Shown: positions 54,258 to 64,000 of the stretch, piece by piece
Layout: every line of letters starts with the position of its first letter
Numbering within the stretch: position 1 is the stretch's first letter
From: Dolichospermum circinale AWQC310F
Lineage (GTDB): Bacteria; Cyanobacteriota; Cyanobacteriia; Cyanobacteriales; Nostocaceae
Direction of reading: 5' to 3'
NCBI RefSeq assembly: GCF_000426925.1
Contig: NZ_KE384717.1
Location: forward strand, 43,327-107,326
Length of the DNA: 64,000 nt
Notes under the pieces: model-generated
Told to the model about the DNA's origin: nothing
The model's database searches: none
The model's input: the letters and a program-made list of their open reading frames with translations, nothing else
Translations under genes and position numbers: made by a program

Positions 54258-56303
54258 ATGGGCAAGGTAGTTGGCATCGACTTGGGTACAACCAACTCAG
54301 TAGTCGCCGTCATGGAGGGTGGCAAGCCGGTGGTGATTGCCAATGCAGAAGGAATGCGAACAACCCCCTCCGTAGTTGGCTTTAGTAAGGAAGGTGAAAG
54401 GGTTGTAGGGCAAATGGCTAGGCGGCAAACCGTCCTTAATCCCCAAAATACCTTTTTTGCGGTAAAACGCTTTATTGGGCGCAAATATGGGGAATTAAAC
54501 CCGGATTCTAAGCGTGTTCCTTACACTATCCGTAAAGACGAAATTGGCAATATTAAAGTTGCTTGTCCTCGGCTGAATAAGGAATTTTCCCCGGAAGAAA
54601 TTTCGGCCATGGTGTTGAAAAAATTAGCTGATGATGCTAGTCGTTATTTGGGTGAACCTGTTACCGGGGCTGTGATTACTGTTCCGGCTTATTTTAATGA
54701 TTCTCAGCGTCAAGCTACCCGTGACGCAGGTAGAATTGCAGGTTTAGATGTTTTACGCATTCTCAATGAACCCACAGCCGCATCTTTGGCTTACGGATTA
54801 GATCGAGGTGATATGGAAACTATCCTCGTTTTTGACTTGGGTGGGGGAACTTTTGATGTATCCATTCTGGAAGTGGGGGACGGCGTATTTGAGGTTAAGG
54901 CTACTAGTGGAGATACTCAACTCGGTGGTAATGATTTTGATAGAAAAGTGGTTGATTGGTTGGCGGAACAGTTTTTAGAAGCAGAAGGGGTAGACCTAAG
55001 ACGCGATCGCCAAGCGTTGCAAAGACTAATGGAAGCCGCAGAAAAGGCTAAAATAGAACTTTCCGCAGTCAGCGTCACTGATATTAATTTACCTTTTATT
55101 ACTGCCACGGAGGATGGTCCAAAACACCTAGAAAGCCGCTTGACGCGATCGCAATTTGAAGGTTTATGTGTAGACTTGTTAGGTAGATTAAGAACACCAG
55201 TAAAGCGGGCATTAAAGGATGCCGGACTCTCTCCGGTAGATATTGAGGAAGTTGTTTTGGTCGGTGGTTCTACTAGGATGCCTATGGTAAAACAGCTAGT
55301 TCAAGACTTAATTGGCATCGAACCCAGCGAAAACGTGAATCCTGATGAAGTTGTCGCCGTCGGTGCGGCTATTCAGGGCAGTATTCTCGCTGGTGAAACT
55401 AAGGATGTTTTGCTATTAGATGTTACACCGCTGTCTTTGGGTTTGGAAACCATCGGCGGTGTGATGAAAAAACTTATACTAAGGAATACAACGATCCCAG
55501 TGCGTCGTTCTGACATCTTTTCTACTTCCGAAAATAATCAAAACAGCGTAGAAATCAACGTGGTTCAGGGTGAAAGGGACATGGCCACAGATAACAAGTC
55601 TTTGGGACGGTTTAAACTTTATGGTATCCCCCCAGCACCAAGAGGTATTCCCCAAGTTCAAGTATCTTTTGATATTGATGCTAATGGTATTTTACAGGTA
55701 ACAGCTTTAGATCGTACCACGGGCAGGGAACAAAGCATCACCATTCAAGGCGCTTCTACTTTAAGCGAGTCCGAAGTTAACAGAATGATTCAGGATGCTC
55801 AAAAATACGCCAATATTGATAGACAACGGAAAGAACGAGTTGAAAAACGTACCCGGGCTGAAGCTTTAATATTACAAGCAGAACGGCAATTACGCGAACT
55901 AGCGTTAGAAATGGGAATGCAATTCGCTCGTAACCGTCGTCAACGCATTGATAATATTTGTCGCAATTTACGGGAAAGTTTACAAGCTGATGAAGATCGT
56001 GGTATTGATCAGGCTTATGCTGATTTACAAGATGCTCTTTATGAACTGAATAGAGAAGTCCGTCAGTATTATGCTGAGGATGAAGATGATGATCTATTTG
56101 GCGCTATCCGTGACATCTTTGCTGGTGAAAAAGAACCGGAACGAGATGTTTACAGAGATAATTATCGGGAACGAAATTCATCTAACCGAGGTGTTAACAG
56201 AGATTATGGGAGAGAAAATCGTTCTCCCAATTATGAACGTCCCACCCGCACTAAACGCCCCAGCTACCAGGATAATTGGGATGATGATGATGATTGGCTA
56301 TAA
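54258..56303 (+). CDS. dnaK: DnaK-type Hsp70 chaperone with long acidic tail
   Basis: The 681-residue Hsp70 has [18 protein letters not shown] (start), [20 protein letters not shown] and [17 protein letters not shown], a complete ATPase domain, and the substrate-binding domain up to ~500. In place of the classic EEVD-like tail it carries a ~75-residue charged, Arg/Asn/Tyr-rich extension ending in [10 protein letters not shown]. Cyanobacteria have several DnaK paralogues; the long divergent tail suggests the DnaK1-like class and not the essential DnaK2. A dnaJ-type gene follows on the same strand, separated by a repeat array. Confidence 0.93.
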   Translation: MGKVVGIDLGTTNSVVAVMEGGKPVVIANAEGMRTTPSVVGFSKEGERVVGQMARRQTVLNPQNTFFAVKRFIGRKYGELNPDSKRVPYTIRKDEIGNIKVACPRLNKEFSPEEISAMVLKKLADDASRYLGEPVTGAVITVPAYFNDSQRQATRDAGRIAGLDVLRILNEPTAASLAYGLDRGDMETILVFDLGGGTFDVSILEVGDGVFEVKATSGDTQLGGNDFDRKVVDWLAEQFLEAEGVDLRRDRQALQRLMEAAEKAKIELSAVSVTDINLPFITATEDGPKHLESRLTRSQFEGLCVDLLGRLRTPVKRALKDAGLSPVDIEEVVLVGGSTRMPMVKQLVQDLIGIEPSENVNPDEVVAVGAAIQGSILAGETKDVLLLDVTPLSLGLETIGGVMKKLILRNTTIPVRRSDIFSTSENNQNSVEINVVQGERDMATDNKSLGRFKLYGIPPAPRGIPQVQVSFDIDANGILQVTALDRTTGREQSITIQGASTLSESEVNRMIQDAQKYANIDRQRKERVEKRTRAEALILQAERQLRELALEMGMQFARNRRQRIDNICRNLRESLQADEDRGIDQAYADLQDALYELNREVRQYYAEDEDDDLFGAIRDIFAGEKEPERDVYRDNYRERNSSNRGVNRDYGRENRSPNYERPTRTKRPSYQDNWDDDDDWL

Positions 56304-56309
56304 GGTAAT

Positions 56310-56520
56310 TTTAGATTTTAGATTTTGGATTTTGGATTCAGTATCTTTGATCTAAAATCTAATTTTCAATATTTGTAGCGTCATTAATAAGTATAAGCAC
56401 AACTGACAACTGACCACTGACAACTAACAACTAACTACTAACAACTGACAACTGACAACTGACCACTGACCACTGACAACTGACAACTAAACTAACAACT
56501 GACCACTAAACTAACATTTA
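56310..56520. repeat. Tandem repeats between dnaK and dnaJ
   Basis: TTTTAGATTTTAGATTTTGG ATTTTGGATTC (56308-56340) is followed from about 56399 by arrays of CAACTGACCACTGACAACTA ACAACTA units up to 15 bases before the dnaJ ATG. Confidence 0.9.
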
Positions 56521-56531
56521 AATAAGAGATT

Positions 56532-57524
56532 ATGCAAAATTTGCAAAATTTTCGGGATTATTACGAGATTTTAGGAGTTTCTAAAGATGCTTCCAGTGAA
56601 GAAATTAAAAAGGTTTATCGTCGTTTAGCTAGACAATATCACCCCGACCTCAATCCTGGCAATAAGGAAGCAGAGGAAAAATTTAAAACTATTGGTGAGG
56701 CTTATGAAATCCTTTCCGATTCTAGCAGGCGATCGCAATATGATCAATTTAGCCGCTATTGGCAACAAAACGGTTTTACAGGTAATAAACAAACTCCCAA
56801 GTCTAAAGGTTGGAATAACCGCACTAATGACCGTTCCAGTCAAGATGTAGACCCCAGCCAATTTAGCGATTTTGAAAGTTTTGTGAATCAGGTAATTGGT
56901 GTTAGCAACCGCAAAGAACCGAAAAGCAGTTCGGAAAATACCACCACTAGCGACCCCTTTCGCAGTCCTAGAACTAAAGTTGCATATACGGTTAATACTC
57001 CCCCTCGTGCTAACCGTCGAGATATTGAAGCTAGATTAACCTTACCTCTGGAGAAGGCTTATCAAGGTGGTAATGAAAGAATACGCTTAGAAGATGGGCG
57101 ATCGCTCGAAGTGACTATGCCCCCAGCCATGGTGACAGGTCAAACTATTCGCCTCCGCAATCAAGGAATTAGTGGTGGTGATTTATACTTAAAAATCACC
57201 GTTGATCCTCATCCTTTGTTTAAGCTAGAAGGTGCTAATATTTTCTGTCAAGTACCTGTAACTCCCAGTGAAGCAACATTGGGCGGACAAGTTGAAGCAC
57301 CCACCCTTGATGGTCCAGTGAAAATGACTATTCCCCCTGGTGTCAGGTCTGGACAAAGATTTCGTCTTGGTAATAAAGGCTACCCAGTTGAAAATGGTCA
57401 ACGTGGTGATCAACTAGTGGAAATTCAGATAGTAACCCCAAAAAATATTAGTCCTCAAGAACGGGAACTTTATGAGAAATTAAGAGAAATAGAAACTTTT
57501 AAACCTCGTGCTGATTTAATTTAA
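56532..57524 (+). CDS. DnaJ/CbpA-type co-chaperone
   Basis: This 330-residue J-protein has an N-terminal J domain with HPD at 37-39 ([14 protein letters not shown]), a Ser/Asn-rich linker (85-160) and the two beta-barrel C-terminal domains (GLTLEK-like [40 protein letters not shown]). There is no zinc-finger Cys repeat, so it is a class B (CbpA-like) member. It stimulates Hsp70 ATPase; neighbouring dnaK is the obvious partner. Confidence 0.94.
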   Translation: MQNLQNFRDYYEILGVSKDASSEEIKKVYRRLARQYHPDLNPGNKEAEEKFKTIGEAYEILSDSSRRSQYDQFSRYWQQNGFTGNKQTPKSKGWNNRTNDRSSQDVDPSQFSDFESFVNQVIGVSNRKEPKSSSENTTTSDPFRSPRTKVAYTVNTPPRANRRDIEARLTLPLEKAYQGGNERIRLEDGRSLEVTMPPAMVTGQTIRLRNQGISGGDLYLKITVDPHPLFKLEGANIFCQVPVTPSEATLGGQVEAPTLDGPVKMTIPPGVRSGQRFRLGNKGYPVENGQRGDQLVEIQIVTPKNISPQERELYEKLREIETFKPRADLI

Positions 57525-57833
57525 GCCAAAAATTAAGCCAAAAAAACACACAGGATCATTAACCGCAGACAAATCAATGCTTCATATAAAAATGACATAA
57601 GTTACCCAACATTTCAATAGATAGGATTTGAAAGGACGGAGATTTAATTTTCACTAGTGCTATTTTTGCGTGCAATTATTGTTTAAGTCAGATATCATGA
57701 TTTTTCTACCACTAGGTGCTGACAATTGATGATCAAGAATTAACCCAAGTGTCAACAACAGTGCTAGGCTTGACGGTATTTGGGACAATGGCACGATAAA
57801 ATTCTATAACGATAAATTGCAATAAAGGTCTAA
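57525..57833. other. Gene-free spacer before pdhB
   Basis: About 310 bases without a repeat or hairpin that I could identify. Probably holds the pdhB promoter; no box could be assigned with confidence. Confidence 0.4.
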
Positions 57834-58817
57834 ATGGCAGAAACACTATTTTTCAACGCTCTGCGGGAAGCTATTGACGAAGAAATGTCCCGCGACTCCA
57901 AAGTATTCGTTTTGGGTGAGGACGTAGGACACTACGGTGGTTCTTATAAAGTTACTAAAGATCTACACCAAAAGTATGGTGATTTGCGAGTTTTAGATAC
58001 CCCTATTGCGGAAAATAGCTTTACTGGAATAGCTGTAGGGGCTGCTATGACCGGGTTACGTCCTATTATTGAAGGAATGAACATGGGCTTTCTGCTCCTG
58101 GCCTTCAACCAAATTTCTAATAATGCGGGTATGTTACGCTATACTTCCGGTGGTAACTTTAAAATCCCTATGGTCATTCGTGGTCCTGGAGGTGTGGGTA
58201 GACAATTAGGTGCGGAACATTCCCAACGTCTAGAAGCTTATTTCCAAGCTGTTCCCGGTTTAAAAATTGTCGCTTGTTCCACCCCTTACAATGCTAAAGG
58301 CTTACTGAAAGCAGCTATCCGCGATGATAACCCAGTCTTATTTTTTGAACACGTTTTACTTTATAATTTAAAAGAAGATTTACCAGAAACCGAATATGTC
58401 CTCCCCCTTGACCAGGCTGAAGTTGTCCGTAAAGGTAAGGATGTGACAATTTTAACTTATTCACGGATGCGATACCATGTTTTACAAGCTGTGAAATCTT
58501 TGGAAAAACAAGGTTATGATCCAGAAGTTATTGATTTAATTTCTCTTAAACCTCTCGATTTTAACACTATTGGCGCATCAATTCGCAAAACTCACCGCGT
58601 TATCGTTGTGGAGGAGTGTATGAGAACTGGGGGTATTGGTGCGGAATTAACCGCTTCTATTAATGACCGCTTATTTGATGAATTAGACGCTCCTGTATTG
58701 CGTCTTTCTTCCCAGGATATCCCCACTCCTTACAATGGTAATCTGGAACGCCTCACAATTGTTCAACCAGAGCAAATCATCGAAGCAGTCCAGAAAATGG
58801 TCGCTTTGCGAGTTTAG
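57834..58817 (+). CDS. pdhB: Pyruvate dehydrogenase E1 component, beta subunit
   Basis: This 327-residue E1-beta subunit pairs with PdhA to decarboxylate pyruvate with thiamine diphosphate. The family opening [20 protein letters not shown] and [20 protein letters not shown] bear the cofactor-contact Glu; [20 protein letters not shown] and [20 protein letters not shown] are diagnostic. The E2 gene is at 48.3 kb; the alpha subunit is not in the window. Confidence 0.96.
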   Translation: MAETLFFNALREAIDEEMSRDSKVFVLGEDVGHYGGSYKVTKDLHQKYGDLRVLDTPIAENSFTGIAVGAAMTGLRPIIEGMNMGFLLLAFNQISNNAGMLRYTSGGNFKIPMVIRGPGGVGRQLGAEHSQRLEAYFQAVPGLKIVACSTPYNAKGLLKAAIRDDNPVLFFEHVLLYNLKEDLPETEYVLPLDQAEVVRKGKDVTILTYSRMRYHVLQAVKSLEKQGYDPEVIDLISLKPLDFNTIGASIRKTHRVIVVEECMRTGGIGAELTASINDRLFDELDAPVLRLSSQDIPTPYNGNLERLTIVQPEQIIEAVQKMVALRV

Positions 58818-58819
58818 GT

Positions 58820-59022
58820 ATTTGTCAGTTGTTCGTTGTCAGTTGTTCATTGTCAGTTGTTCATTGTTCGTTGTTCATTGTCAGTTGTTCATTGTCAGTT
58901 GTTCATTGTCAGTTGTTCGTTGTTAGTTGTTTGTTATTCGTTGTTTGATTACTTATGAACCACTGACCACCGACCACCGACCACTGACCACTGACCACTG
59001 ACCACTGACCACTGACTACCCC
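58820..59022. repeat. Short tandem repeats between pdhB and secD
   Basis: GTCAGTTGTTCGTTGTCAGT TGTTCATTG-type units (58824-58945) then the opposite strand form (ACCACTGACCACCGACCACC, 58960-59020). The inverted arrangement of the two blocks could form a long stem in the pdhB-secD spacer. Confidence 0.9.
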
Positions 59023-59086
59023 AAACTTCTGCTCACAACCGACAAAAAGAGCGTTATTATAACCTTTGTCAGTTGTGAGTCATTGT

Positions 59087-60499
59087 ATGCAAAAACAGCG
59101 ATCGCTATTAGCATTAATTATAGTCTTGGTAATTGCCGCCATTACGGTAATTGTCAAAATTCCTGTACCCCTGGGATTAGATTTACGGGGCGGTTCTCAG
59201 CTTACCATTCAGGTGAAACCAACAGCGGAAATTCCCCAAATTACCGAAAGGGAATTGGAAGCTGTGAAAAAAGTGGTCGAAGGACGAATTAATGGTTTAG
59301 GTGTTTCTGAACCTGTAATTCAAACTGTGGGTACAGATAAAATTTTAGTACAATTACCTGGTGTCAATGACCCAGAACAAGCAGAACGAATATTAGGTGG
59401 TACAGCACAGTTAGAGTTCCGTATCCAAAAACCAAATACAGAAGCCCAACTTATAGCTTTACAGGTAACAAAAAACGACCTAAAAACCAAGCGGGAAGAG
59501 TTGAAAAAGACCAAAGATCAAGCTGCAATTAATACCAATAAACAAGAGTTTGATCAAAATAATCAAGCAGTAGCAGAATTGTTTGAAAGTACCAACCCAC
59601 CTCTCACTGGTAAATATCTCAAGGATGCCTATGGACAGCCCACTCAAGGCAATAATTGGGACGTGGCCATCCGTTTTGATCAAAAAGGTGGTGAACTCTT
59701 TGCAGGGCTGACAAAAGACCTGGCGGGAACTGGTCGCAGTATCGGTATTTTCCTGGATAATGAACTGATTAGTTCACCTACTGTGGGAGTAGAATTTGCT
59801 GCTACTGGGATTACAGGCGGTTCTGCGGTAATTACAGGTCGTTTTCAAGCCCAAGAAGCGAATGATTTAGGGGTACAGTTGCGCGGTGGTGCATTACCCG
59901 TTCCCGTGGAAATTGCAGAAAGAAGAACGGTAGGCGCTACTCTAGGAAAAGATAGTATTCAAAGAAGTATCTATGCTGGTATTGGCGGTCTAACTTTAGT
60001 ATTAATATTTATGGTATTGTACTACAGACTACCAGGAATGATCGCCAATATATCACTATTAATTTACTCCCTACTCACTTGGGCTGCTTTCTGTTTACTG
60101 AGTGTCACCCTCACCTTACCCGGAATTGCTGGTTTTATTCTCAGTATCGGTATGGCTGTTGATGCTAATGTCTTGATTTTTGAACGCACTAGGGAAGAAT
60201 TACAAGCTGGTAAATCTCTGTATCGTTCTGTAGAATCCGGTTTTTACCGCGCTTTTTCTAGCATCTTAGATAGTAATGTTACTACCTGGATTGCTTGTGC
60301 TGCTTTATTTTGGTTGGGTTCAGGACTAGTAAAAGGCTTCGCGCTCACATTAGCTTTAGGTGTAGCGGTAAGTATGTTTACCGCAATTACTTGTAGTCGC
60401 ACATTGATGTTTTTAGTTATTTCCATTCCCTCTTTGCGGAACACCAAACTTTATGCTCCTAATGTGCCAGTAATAAATAAGACAGGAGTGGCACAATGA
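59087..60499 (+). CDS. secD: Protein translocase subunit SecD
   Basis: This 470-residue membrane protein, with SecF, uses the proton gradient to drive late steps of Sec export. It has an N-terminal membrane segment ([20 protein letters not shown]), the motif [16 protein letters not shown], a large periplasmic P1 domain and five C-terminal helices with [18 protein letters not shown]. The ATG at 59087 is chosen over a TTG whose seven added codons derive from the tandem repeat. secF overlaps its end by 4 bases. Confidence 0.96.
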   Translation: MQKQRSLLALIIVLVIAAITVIVKIPVPLGLDLRGGSQLTIQVKPTAEIPQITERELEAVKKVVEGRINGLGVSEPVIQTVGTDKILVQLPGVNDPEQAERILGGTAQLEFRIQKPNTEAQLIALQVTKNDLKTKREELKKTKDQAAINTNKQEFDQNNQAVAELFESTNPPLTGKYLKDAYGQPTQGNNWDVAIRFDQKGGELFAGLTKDLAGTGRSIGIFLDNELISSPTVGVEFAATGITGGSAVITGRFQAQEANDLGVQLRGGALPVPVEIAERRTVGATLGKDSIQRSIYAGIGGLTLVLIFMVLYYRLPGMIANISLLIYSLLTWAAFCLLSVTLTLPGIAGFILSIGMAVDANVLIFERTREELQAGKSLYRSVESGFYRAFSSILDSNVTTWIACAALFWLGSGLVKGFALTLALGVAVSMFTAITCSRTLMFLVISIPSLRNTKLYAPNVPVINKTGVAQ

Positions 60500-61464
60500 G
60501 ATTAAATATTAACAAAGCACGGGGTACATGGTGGACTATTTCCTGCGTTATTATCCTCAGTGGGATTATTTCCATGGTGATATCTTCTTTAAATCCCAAT
60601 ATTAAAGCCCCTTTGCGTCCTAGTTTGGACTTTATTGGCGGTACAAGGTTGCAATTGGTGCGAGATTGTGGCAAAATTGGTAATTGTGATCAGCCCATAG
60701 ATATCAATGTTGTGCGAGAGGTGGCTAAATCTCAAGGTCTTGGTGATAGTAGTATCCAATTAATCTCGGAAAATGGCCAGGAAAATGGTATCACTATCCG
60801 CACGAAAACACTCGCAGCCGAACAGCGTATCAATCTCCAAAATGCTCTCAGTGAAAAAATTGGCACTTTCGACCCGCAAAAAAATCAAGATGACTCCGTT
60901 GGTGCAACTTTAGGAAAAGAGTTATTTGCTTCTGGAGTCTTGGCTTTAATAGTTTCCTTTATAGGAATTACTATCTACATGGCTGTCAGATTTCAATGGG
61001 ATTACGCTGTATTTGCCATTGTAGCCTTGTTTCACGACATTTTGATTACAACTGGGGTTTTCTCGATTTTAGGCTTGGTTTTCGGCGTTGAAGTGGATAG
61101 TCTGTTTATCGTGGCCTTGTTGACTATCACGGGTTTCTCTGTTAATGATACTGTTGTTATTTATGACCGGATTCGAGAAACGATTAAACTTCATCCTGAA
61201 CAACCAATTGCTGATGTTGTTGATGATGCTGTTAACCAAACTTTAAGTAGGTCAATTAATACTACTTTAACAACTCTACTGACATTAACTGCTATCTTCT
61301 TCTTTGGTGGAGAAACACTGCATAATTTTTCTTTAGCTTTAATTGTGGGCTTTATTATGGGAGCTTATTCTAGTATTTTCATTGCTAGTACACTGCTGAT
61401 CTGGTGGCGAGAACGTAGTCAAAATTACTCAGTTCAAACCCCTATCAGTTCCCCAGAAAGTTAA
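60496..61464 (+). CDS. secF: Protein translocase subunit SecF
   Basis: The 322-residue partner of SecD, six membrane helices. [20 protein letters not shown] is the SecF hallmark, and [20 protein letters not shown] forms the conserved transmembrane motif. Start overlaps the secD stop as ATGA, so translation is coupled. The insertion [10 protein letters not shown] after the FIGGT motif is a minor oddity with two Cys. Confidence 0.96.
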   Translation: MRLNINKARGTWWTISCVIILSGIISMVISSLNPNIKAPLRPSLDFIGGTRLQLVRDCGKIGNCDQPIDINVVREVAKSQGLGDSSIQLISENGQENGITIRTKTLAAEQRINLQNALSEKIGTFDPQKNQDDSVGATLGKELFASGVLALIVSFIGITIYMAVRFQWDYAVFAIVALFHDILITTGVFSILGLVFGVEVDSLFIVALLTITGFSVNDTVVIYDRIRETIKLHPEQPIADVVDDAVNQTLSRSINTTLTTLLTLTAIFFFGGETLHNFSLALIVGFIMGAYSSIFIASTLLIWWRERSQNYSVQTPISSPES

Positions 61465-61543
61465 ATTCATTGATCACTTGTTCCTAGTCGGAGACTGGGA
61501 ACGAGATTAACGAGATTTTGTAGACACAAGTTATACCATTGCT

Positions 61544-61951
61544 ATGGATAAACCTGAAGTACCATTTGAGGGGGAACAATTAGCCTTAGACCCTGATTTT
61601 GCTCAACAAATACACAAACTACATCTGCTAACAGTATATGGTAGATGGTTATTTGCTGGCTTCTTATGGGTAACTATCGCGCCTTTTTGTTTGTGGGATT
61701 TACGGACAGAAATTTATTTATTGCAACAATATTTTACCTGGGTAGGATTACGATACGCGCTGATTTTTCACCCTTTGTCTGCTCTTGGTTTAAGCTTGTG
61801 CATTGCTATGACAACTTCTGTGTTAGTCTGGCAAAGTCGTAATATCCTTTGGGGATTACCATTAAAAGAGCAGGAACATTTACAAAAGCAAGTTTATCAC
61901 ATTCGTCAACAAGGATCTACACATCCTCTATGGAAGTGGGTTTGTAAATGA
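61544..61951 (+). CDS. Conserved cyanobacterial membrane protein
   Basis: The 135-residue protein (MDKPEVPFEGEQLALDPDFA) has two hydrophobic segments (WLFAGFLWVTIAPFCLWDL; FHPLSALGLSLCIAMTTSVL) and a charged C-terminus. I recognise it as a small conserved cyanobacterial protein but cannot name the family or role. It follows secF by 79 bases, possibly in the same transcript. Confidence 0.75.
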   Translation: MDKPEVPFEGEQLALDPDFAQQIHKLHLLTVYGRWLFAGFLWVTIAPFCLWDLRTEIYLLQQYFTWVGLRYALIFHPLSALGLSLCIAMTTSVLVWQSRNILWGLPLKEQEHLQKQVYHIRQQGSTHPLWKWVCK

Positions 61952-61996
61952 GTAGGTAATAGGTAATGGGTAATAGGTAATAGGTAATAGTAATAA
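61952..61996. repeat. Tandem GGTAATA repeat
   Basis: GTAGGTAATAGGTAATGGGT AATAGGTAATAGGTAATAG, six units of a heptamer (GGTAATA), straight after the membrane-protein gene. Confidence 0.88.
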
Positions 61997-62112
61997 AAGG
62001 GAGTTTTTTAACTTTTAATTGAAATATTGCATATACATATACAGCCTTAGTAATTTTCAGGAAAATATGCCATAACAGAAGCGAACATATTGTGATAATT
62101 GGATGATCATAG

Positions 62113-62517
62113 ATGAAATATTCTCAAATTCAATTTAGTCAAAGTCTTGGTGATATTGATATTTGTAAACTTCAACAATTGTTTGATATTACTGCTTTTT
62201 GGGCAAAAGGACGAAATATAAAAGATTTGGCTATAGCTATTGCTAACAGTGAACCTGTTATTTCCGTATGGGATAAAGAATTATTAATTGGCTTTGCTAG
62301 AGCAACCTCTGACGGCATCTATCGCGCTACAATTTGGGATGTTGTCATTCATCCAGATTATCAAGGTAATGGACTAGGTAGCAAGTTAATAGAAACAGTT
62401 TTAAATCATCCTCGAATGCAAAAAGTAGAGCGTGTATACTTAATGACTACTCACCAACAAAAATTTTATGAAAAGATTGGTTTTCAGGTGAATAAAACAA
62501 CGACAATGGTTTTATAA
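62113..62517 (+). CDS. GNAT-family acetyltransferase
   Basis: A 134-residue N-acetyltransferase. The acetyl-CoA loop is in WDVVIHPDYQGNGLGSKLIE (motif A Q/RxxGxG/A), and motif B is FYEKIGFQVNKTTTMVL. Substrate unknown; short members of this kind may act on small molecules or protein N-termini. No operon neighbour. Confidence 0.9.
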   Translation: MKYSQIQFSQSLGDIDICKLQQLFDITAFWAKGRNIKDLAIAIANSEPVISVWDKELLIGFARATSDGIYRATIWDVVIHPDYQGNGLGSKLIETVLNHPRMQKVERVYLMTTHQQKFYEKIGFQVNKTTTMVL

Positions 62518-62652
62518 AATCTTGACAATTATCACCTACACAAAATACGTCTCAAACTCTCTTGTCTTCCTGTCCTTTGCTCCTTTGTGGTTTATTATTC
62601 CCTAACTTGTGTGTAAGTCCTCAGAATCTTCATAAATTAAGCAGTTCAAATA
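62518..62652. repeat. Dispersed repeat upstream of the bioF-like gene
   Basis: ACACAAAATACGTCTCAAAC TCTCTTGTCTTCCTGTCC to CTAACTTGTGTGTAAGTCCT: imperfect inverted ends and a purine/pyrimidine-rich interior as in 3560-3710. No gene. Confidence 0.5.
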
Positions 62653-63825
62653 ATGAATAATCATCCTTATGCCTGGATAAACGAATCTCTGTCCACTATT
62701 CACCAGGCTGACTGGTATCGTTCCGTAGAAACTATTCACAGCCGTCCCGGTGCAACAGTGTTATTATCTGGGCGAGAGGTGATTAATTTTGCTAGTAATG
62801 ATTACTTAGGACTAGCAGGTGATCAACGTTTACAAACAGCCGCTATTAATGCTATTCAAGAATTTGGCACTGGTAGTACAGGTTCTAGATTACTCAGTGG
62901 GCATCGAGAATTACACAGAGAATTAGAACGGGAAATAGCATCTAGCAAACAAACCCAAGACGCATTAGTATTTAGCTCCGGTTATTTGGCAAATCTAGGT
63001 ACAATTGCGGCTATAGTCGGTAAAAGAGACTTGATTTTAGCTGATCAATTTAACCATTCCAGCCTCAAAAAAGGGGCAATTCTCAGCGGTGCAACGGTGA
63101 TTGAATATCCGCACAGTGGGATGGCAGCACTATTGCAAAATTTACAGCAATATCGAAAAAATTACCGACGCTGTTTAATAGTTACTGATAGCGTTTTTAG
63201 CATGGATGGTGATTTATGTCAATTACCCCAACTGCTAGATTTAGCGACAGAATTTAGTTGTATGCTATTGTTAGATGAAGCTCATGCTACGGGAGTCATG
63301 GGTAAAACTGGTGCTGGGTGTGTGGAACATTTCGGGTGTACAGGTAGAGAATTAATTCAAATTGGCACATTAAGTAAAGCTTTGGGTAGTTTGGGCGGAT
63401 ATGTAGCCGGTAGCAGTGACCTAATTGACTTTTTACGCAATCGCGCCCCTAGTTGGATTTATACCACTGCCCTTTCCCCCGCAGACACAGCCGCAGCCTT
63501 AGCGGCCATGAAAATAGTCCAACAAGAACCGCAAAGGCGATCGCAATTGTGGCAAAATGTCAACTATTTAAAACAATTAATTCAAGATAATTTACCTAAC
63601 TTAAAATTATTACCGACGGAATCAGCGATATTATGTTTTCAATTACCCAATGCAGCCGCAGCATTAACAGCAGGAAAGCTAATGCAAGCATCAGGAATTT
63701 TTGCCCCGGCCATTCGTCCTCCCACAGTGAGTACAAGTCGGATTAGAATATCTATGATGGCTACCCATGAGTTAGCACATATTCAGAAATTGGTGGAAGT
63801 GATCAAAATTATTGAATATTTCTAG
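62653..63825 (+). CDS. bioF: 8-amino-7-oxononanoate synthase (BioF-like)
   Basis: This 390-residue PLP enzyme of the alpha-oxoamine synthase family joins pimeloyl-thioester and alanine in biotin synthesis. [65 protein letters not shown] and the PLP lysine in [20 protein letters not shown] are all present. Related enzymes use other substrates, but length and motifs favour BioF. No other biotin gene is near. Confidence 0.92.
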   Translation: MNNHPYAWINESLSTIHQADWYRSVETIHSRPGATVLLSGREVINFASNDYLGLAGDQRLQTAAINAIQEFGTGSTGSRLLSGHRELHRELEREIASSKQTQDALVFSSGYLANLGTIAAIVGKRDLILADQFNHSSLKKGAILSGATVIEYPHSGMAALLQNLQQYRKNYRRCLIVTDSVFSMDGDLCQLPQLLDLATEFSCMLLLDEAHATGVMGKTGAGCVEHFGCTGRELIQIGTLSKALGSLGGYVAGSSDLIDFLRNRAPSWIYTTALSPADTAAALAAMKIVQQEPQRRSQLWQNVNYLKQLIQDNLPNLKLLPTESAILCFQLPNAAAALTAGKLMQASGIFAPAIRPPTVSTSRIRISMMATHELAHIQKLVEVIKIIEYF

Positions 63826-63894
63826 ATCCTGAAAGGACTTTTTCTAGTAACTTACGTTTTTTGAACTAAGTAGGTGAACGGAAAAAAACCGACA

Positions 63895-64000
63895 TACAGC
63901 AAGTAGCTTTGAGTGAGGTACACTTTGTGCAGGCAAGATGCCCGCACCACAAGAGTTTTATTATTAATATCTGTACTTCATAATATCGGAAACTGCTGTA
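63895..64000. mobile_element. MITE-like element with TACAGCA/TGCTGTA ends
   Basis: Left TACAGCAAGTAGCTTTGAGT / GAGGTACA and right TGTACTTCATAATATCGGAA / ACTGCTGTA are inverted copies. The interior is a different hairpin, TGTGCAGGCAAGATGCCCGC AC. It ends at the window edge. Shared ends but unlike interior with the 39.7-kb element define a family. Confidence 0.65.

Overview
The window is chromosomal DNA from a filamentous heterocyst-type (Nostocales) cyanobacterium. The evidence is the sulfolipid pair sqdB/sqdX, ycf35 and ycf46, cyanobacterium-only families (DUF3038/DUF4335, DUF2499/DUF3593, DUF29), XisH/XisI, an HpsJ-like/cyanoexosortase pair, many GCGATCGC (HIP1) octamers, AT-rich spacers and many short tandem repeats of the type abundant in Anabaena/Nostoc relatives. 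Genus and species cannot be fixed from this. I saw no tRNA, rRNA, CRISPR array, prophage or intact transposase.

Layout. 1-8.2 kb: DUF4335/DUF3038 pair, apt, a peptide-type ABC permease, a nuclease-like orphan, a hicA-hicB toxin-antitoxin pair, ycf35, ycf46 and a ribbon-helix-helix protein. 8.5-12.2 kb: a 1221-residue secreted multidomain calcium-binding protein. 12.2-17.2 kb: an accessory island with a YjdA/CrfC-like dynamin GTPase joined to xisH and xisI, a DUF29 gene, a leftover xisI tail and a broken patatin gene. 17.4-28.4 kb: core genes: a lipoprotein, sqdB-sqdX, purC, omp85, lpxC-fabZ-lpxA-lpxB. 28.4-32 kb: a collapsed DUF4351 gene, a cytosine-5 methyltransferase, a Uma2 nuclease, and a PIN plus ExK nuclease-like pair. 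32-36 kb: csaB, DUF2499/DUF3593, hisA behind a 320-bp tandem repeat, a Mop/TOBE protein and DUF427. 36.2-38.8 kb: an ATPase plus HNH nuclease pair resembling the Septu anti-phage system. 39-50 kb: DUF29, recQ, two paralogous tiny membrane proteins, an acyl-ACP/CoA synthetase, YlqD, HpsJ-like plus an exosortase with an extra C-terminal domain, pyruvate dehydrogenase E2 and thioredoxin. 50.6-53 kb: a second hic pair (hicB first), another DUF29 and a SMEK-type protein. 53-64 kb: M28 peptidase, dnaK/dnaJ, pdhB, secD-secF, small conserved genes and a bioF-like synthase.

Functionally, core metabolism (lipid A-type outer-membrane biogenesis, sulfolipid, pyruvate dehydrogenase, protein export, chaperones) is interleaved with small accessory islands rich in nuclease-like, GTPase and toxin-antitoxin genes. 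The best candidates for a poorly described system are the dynamin-XisH-XisI operon and the Septu-like pair with its unusual ~225-residue N-terminal extension. Several MITE-like palindromic elements and heptamer-type repeats abut start codons and may act on expression.
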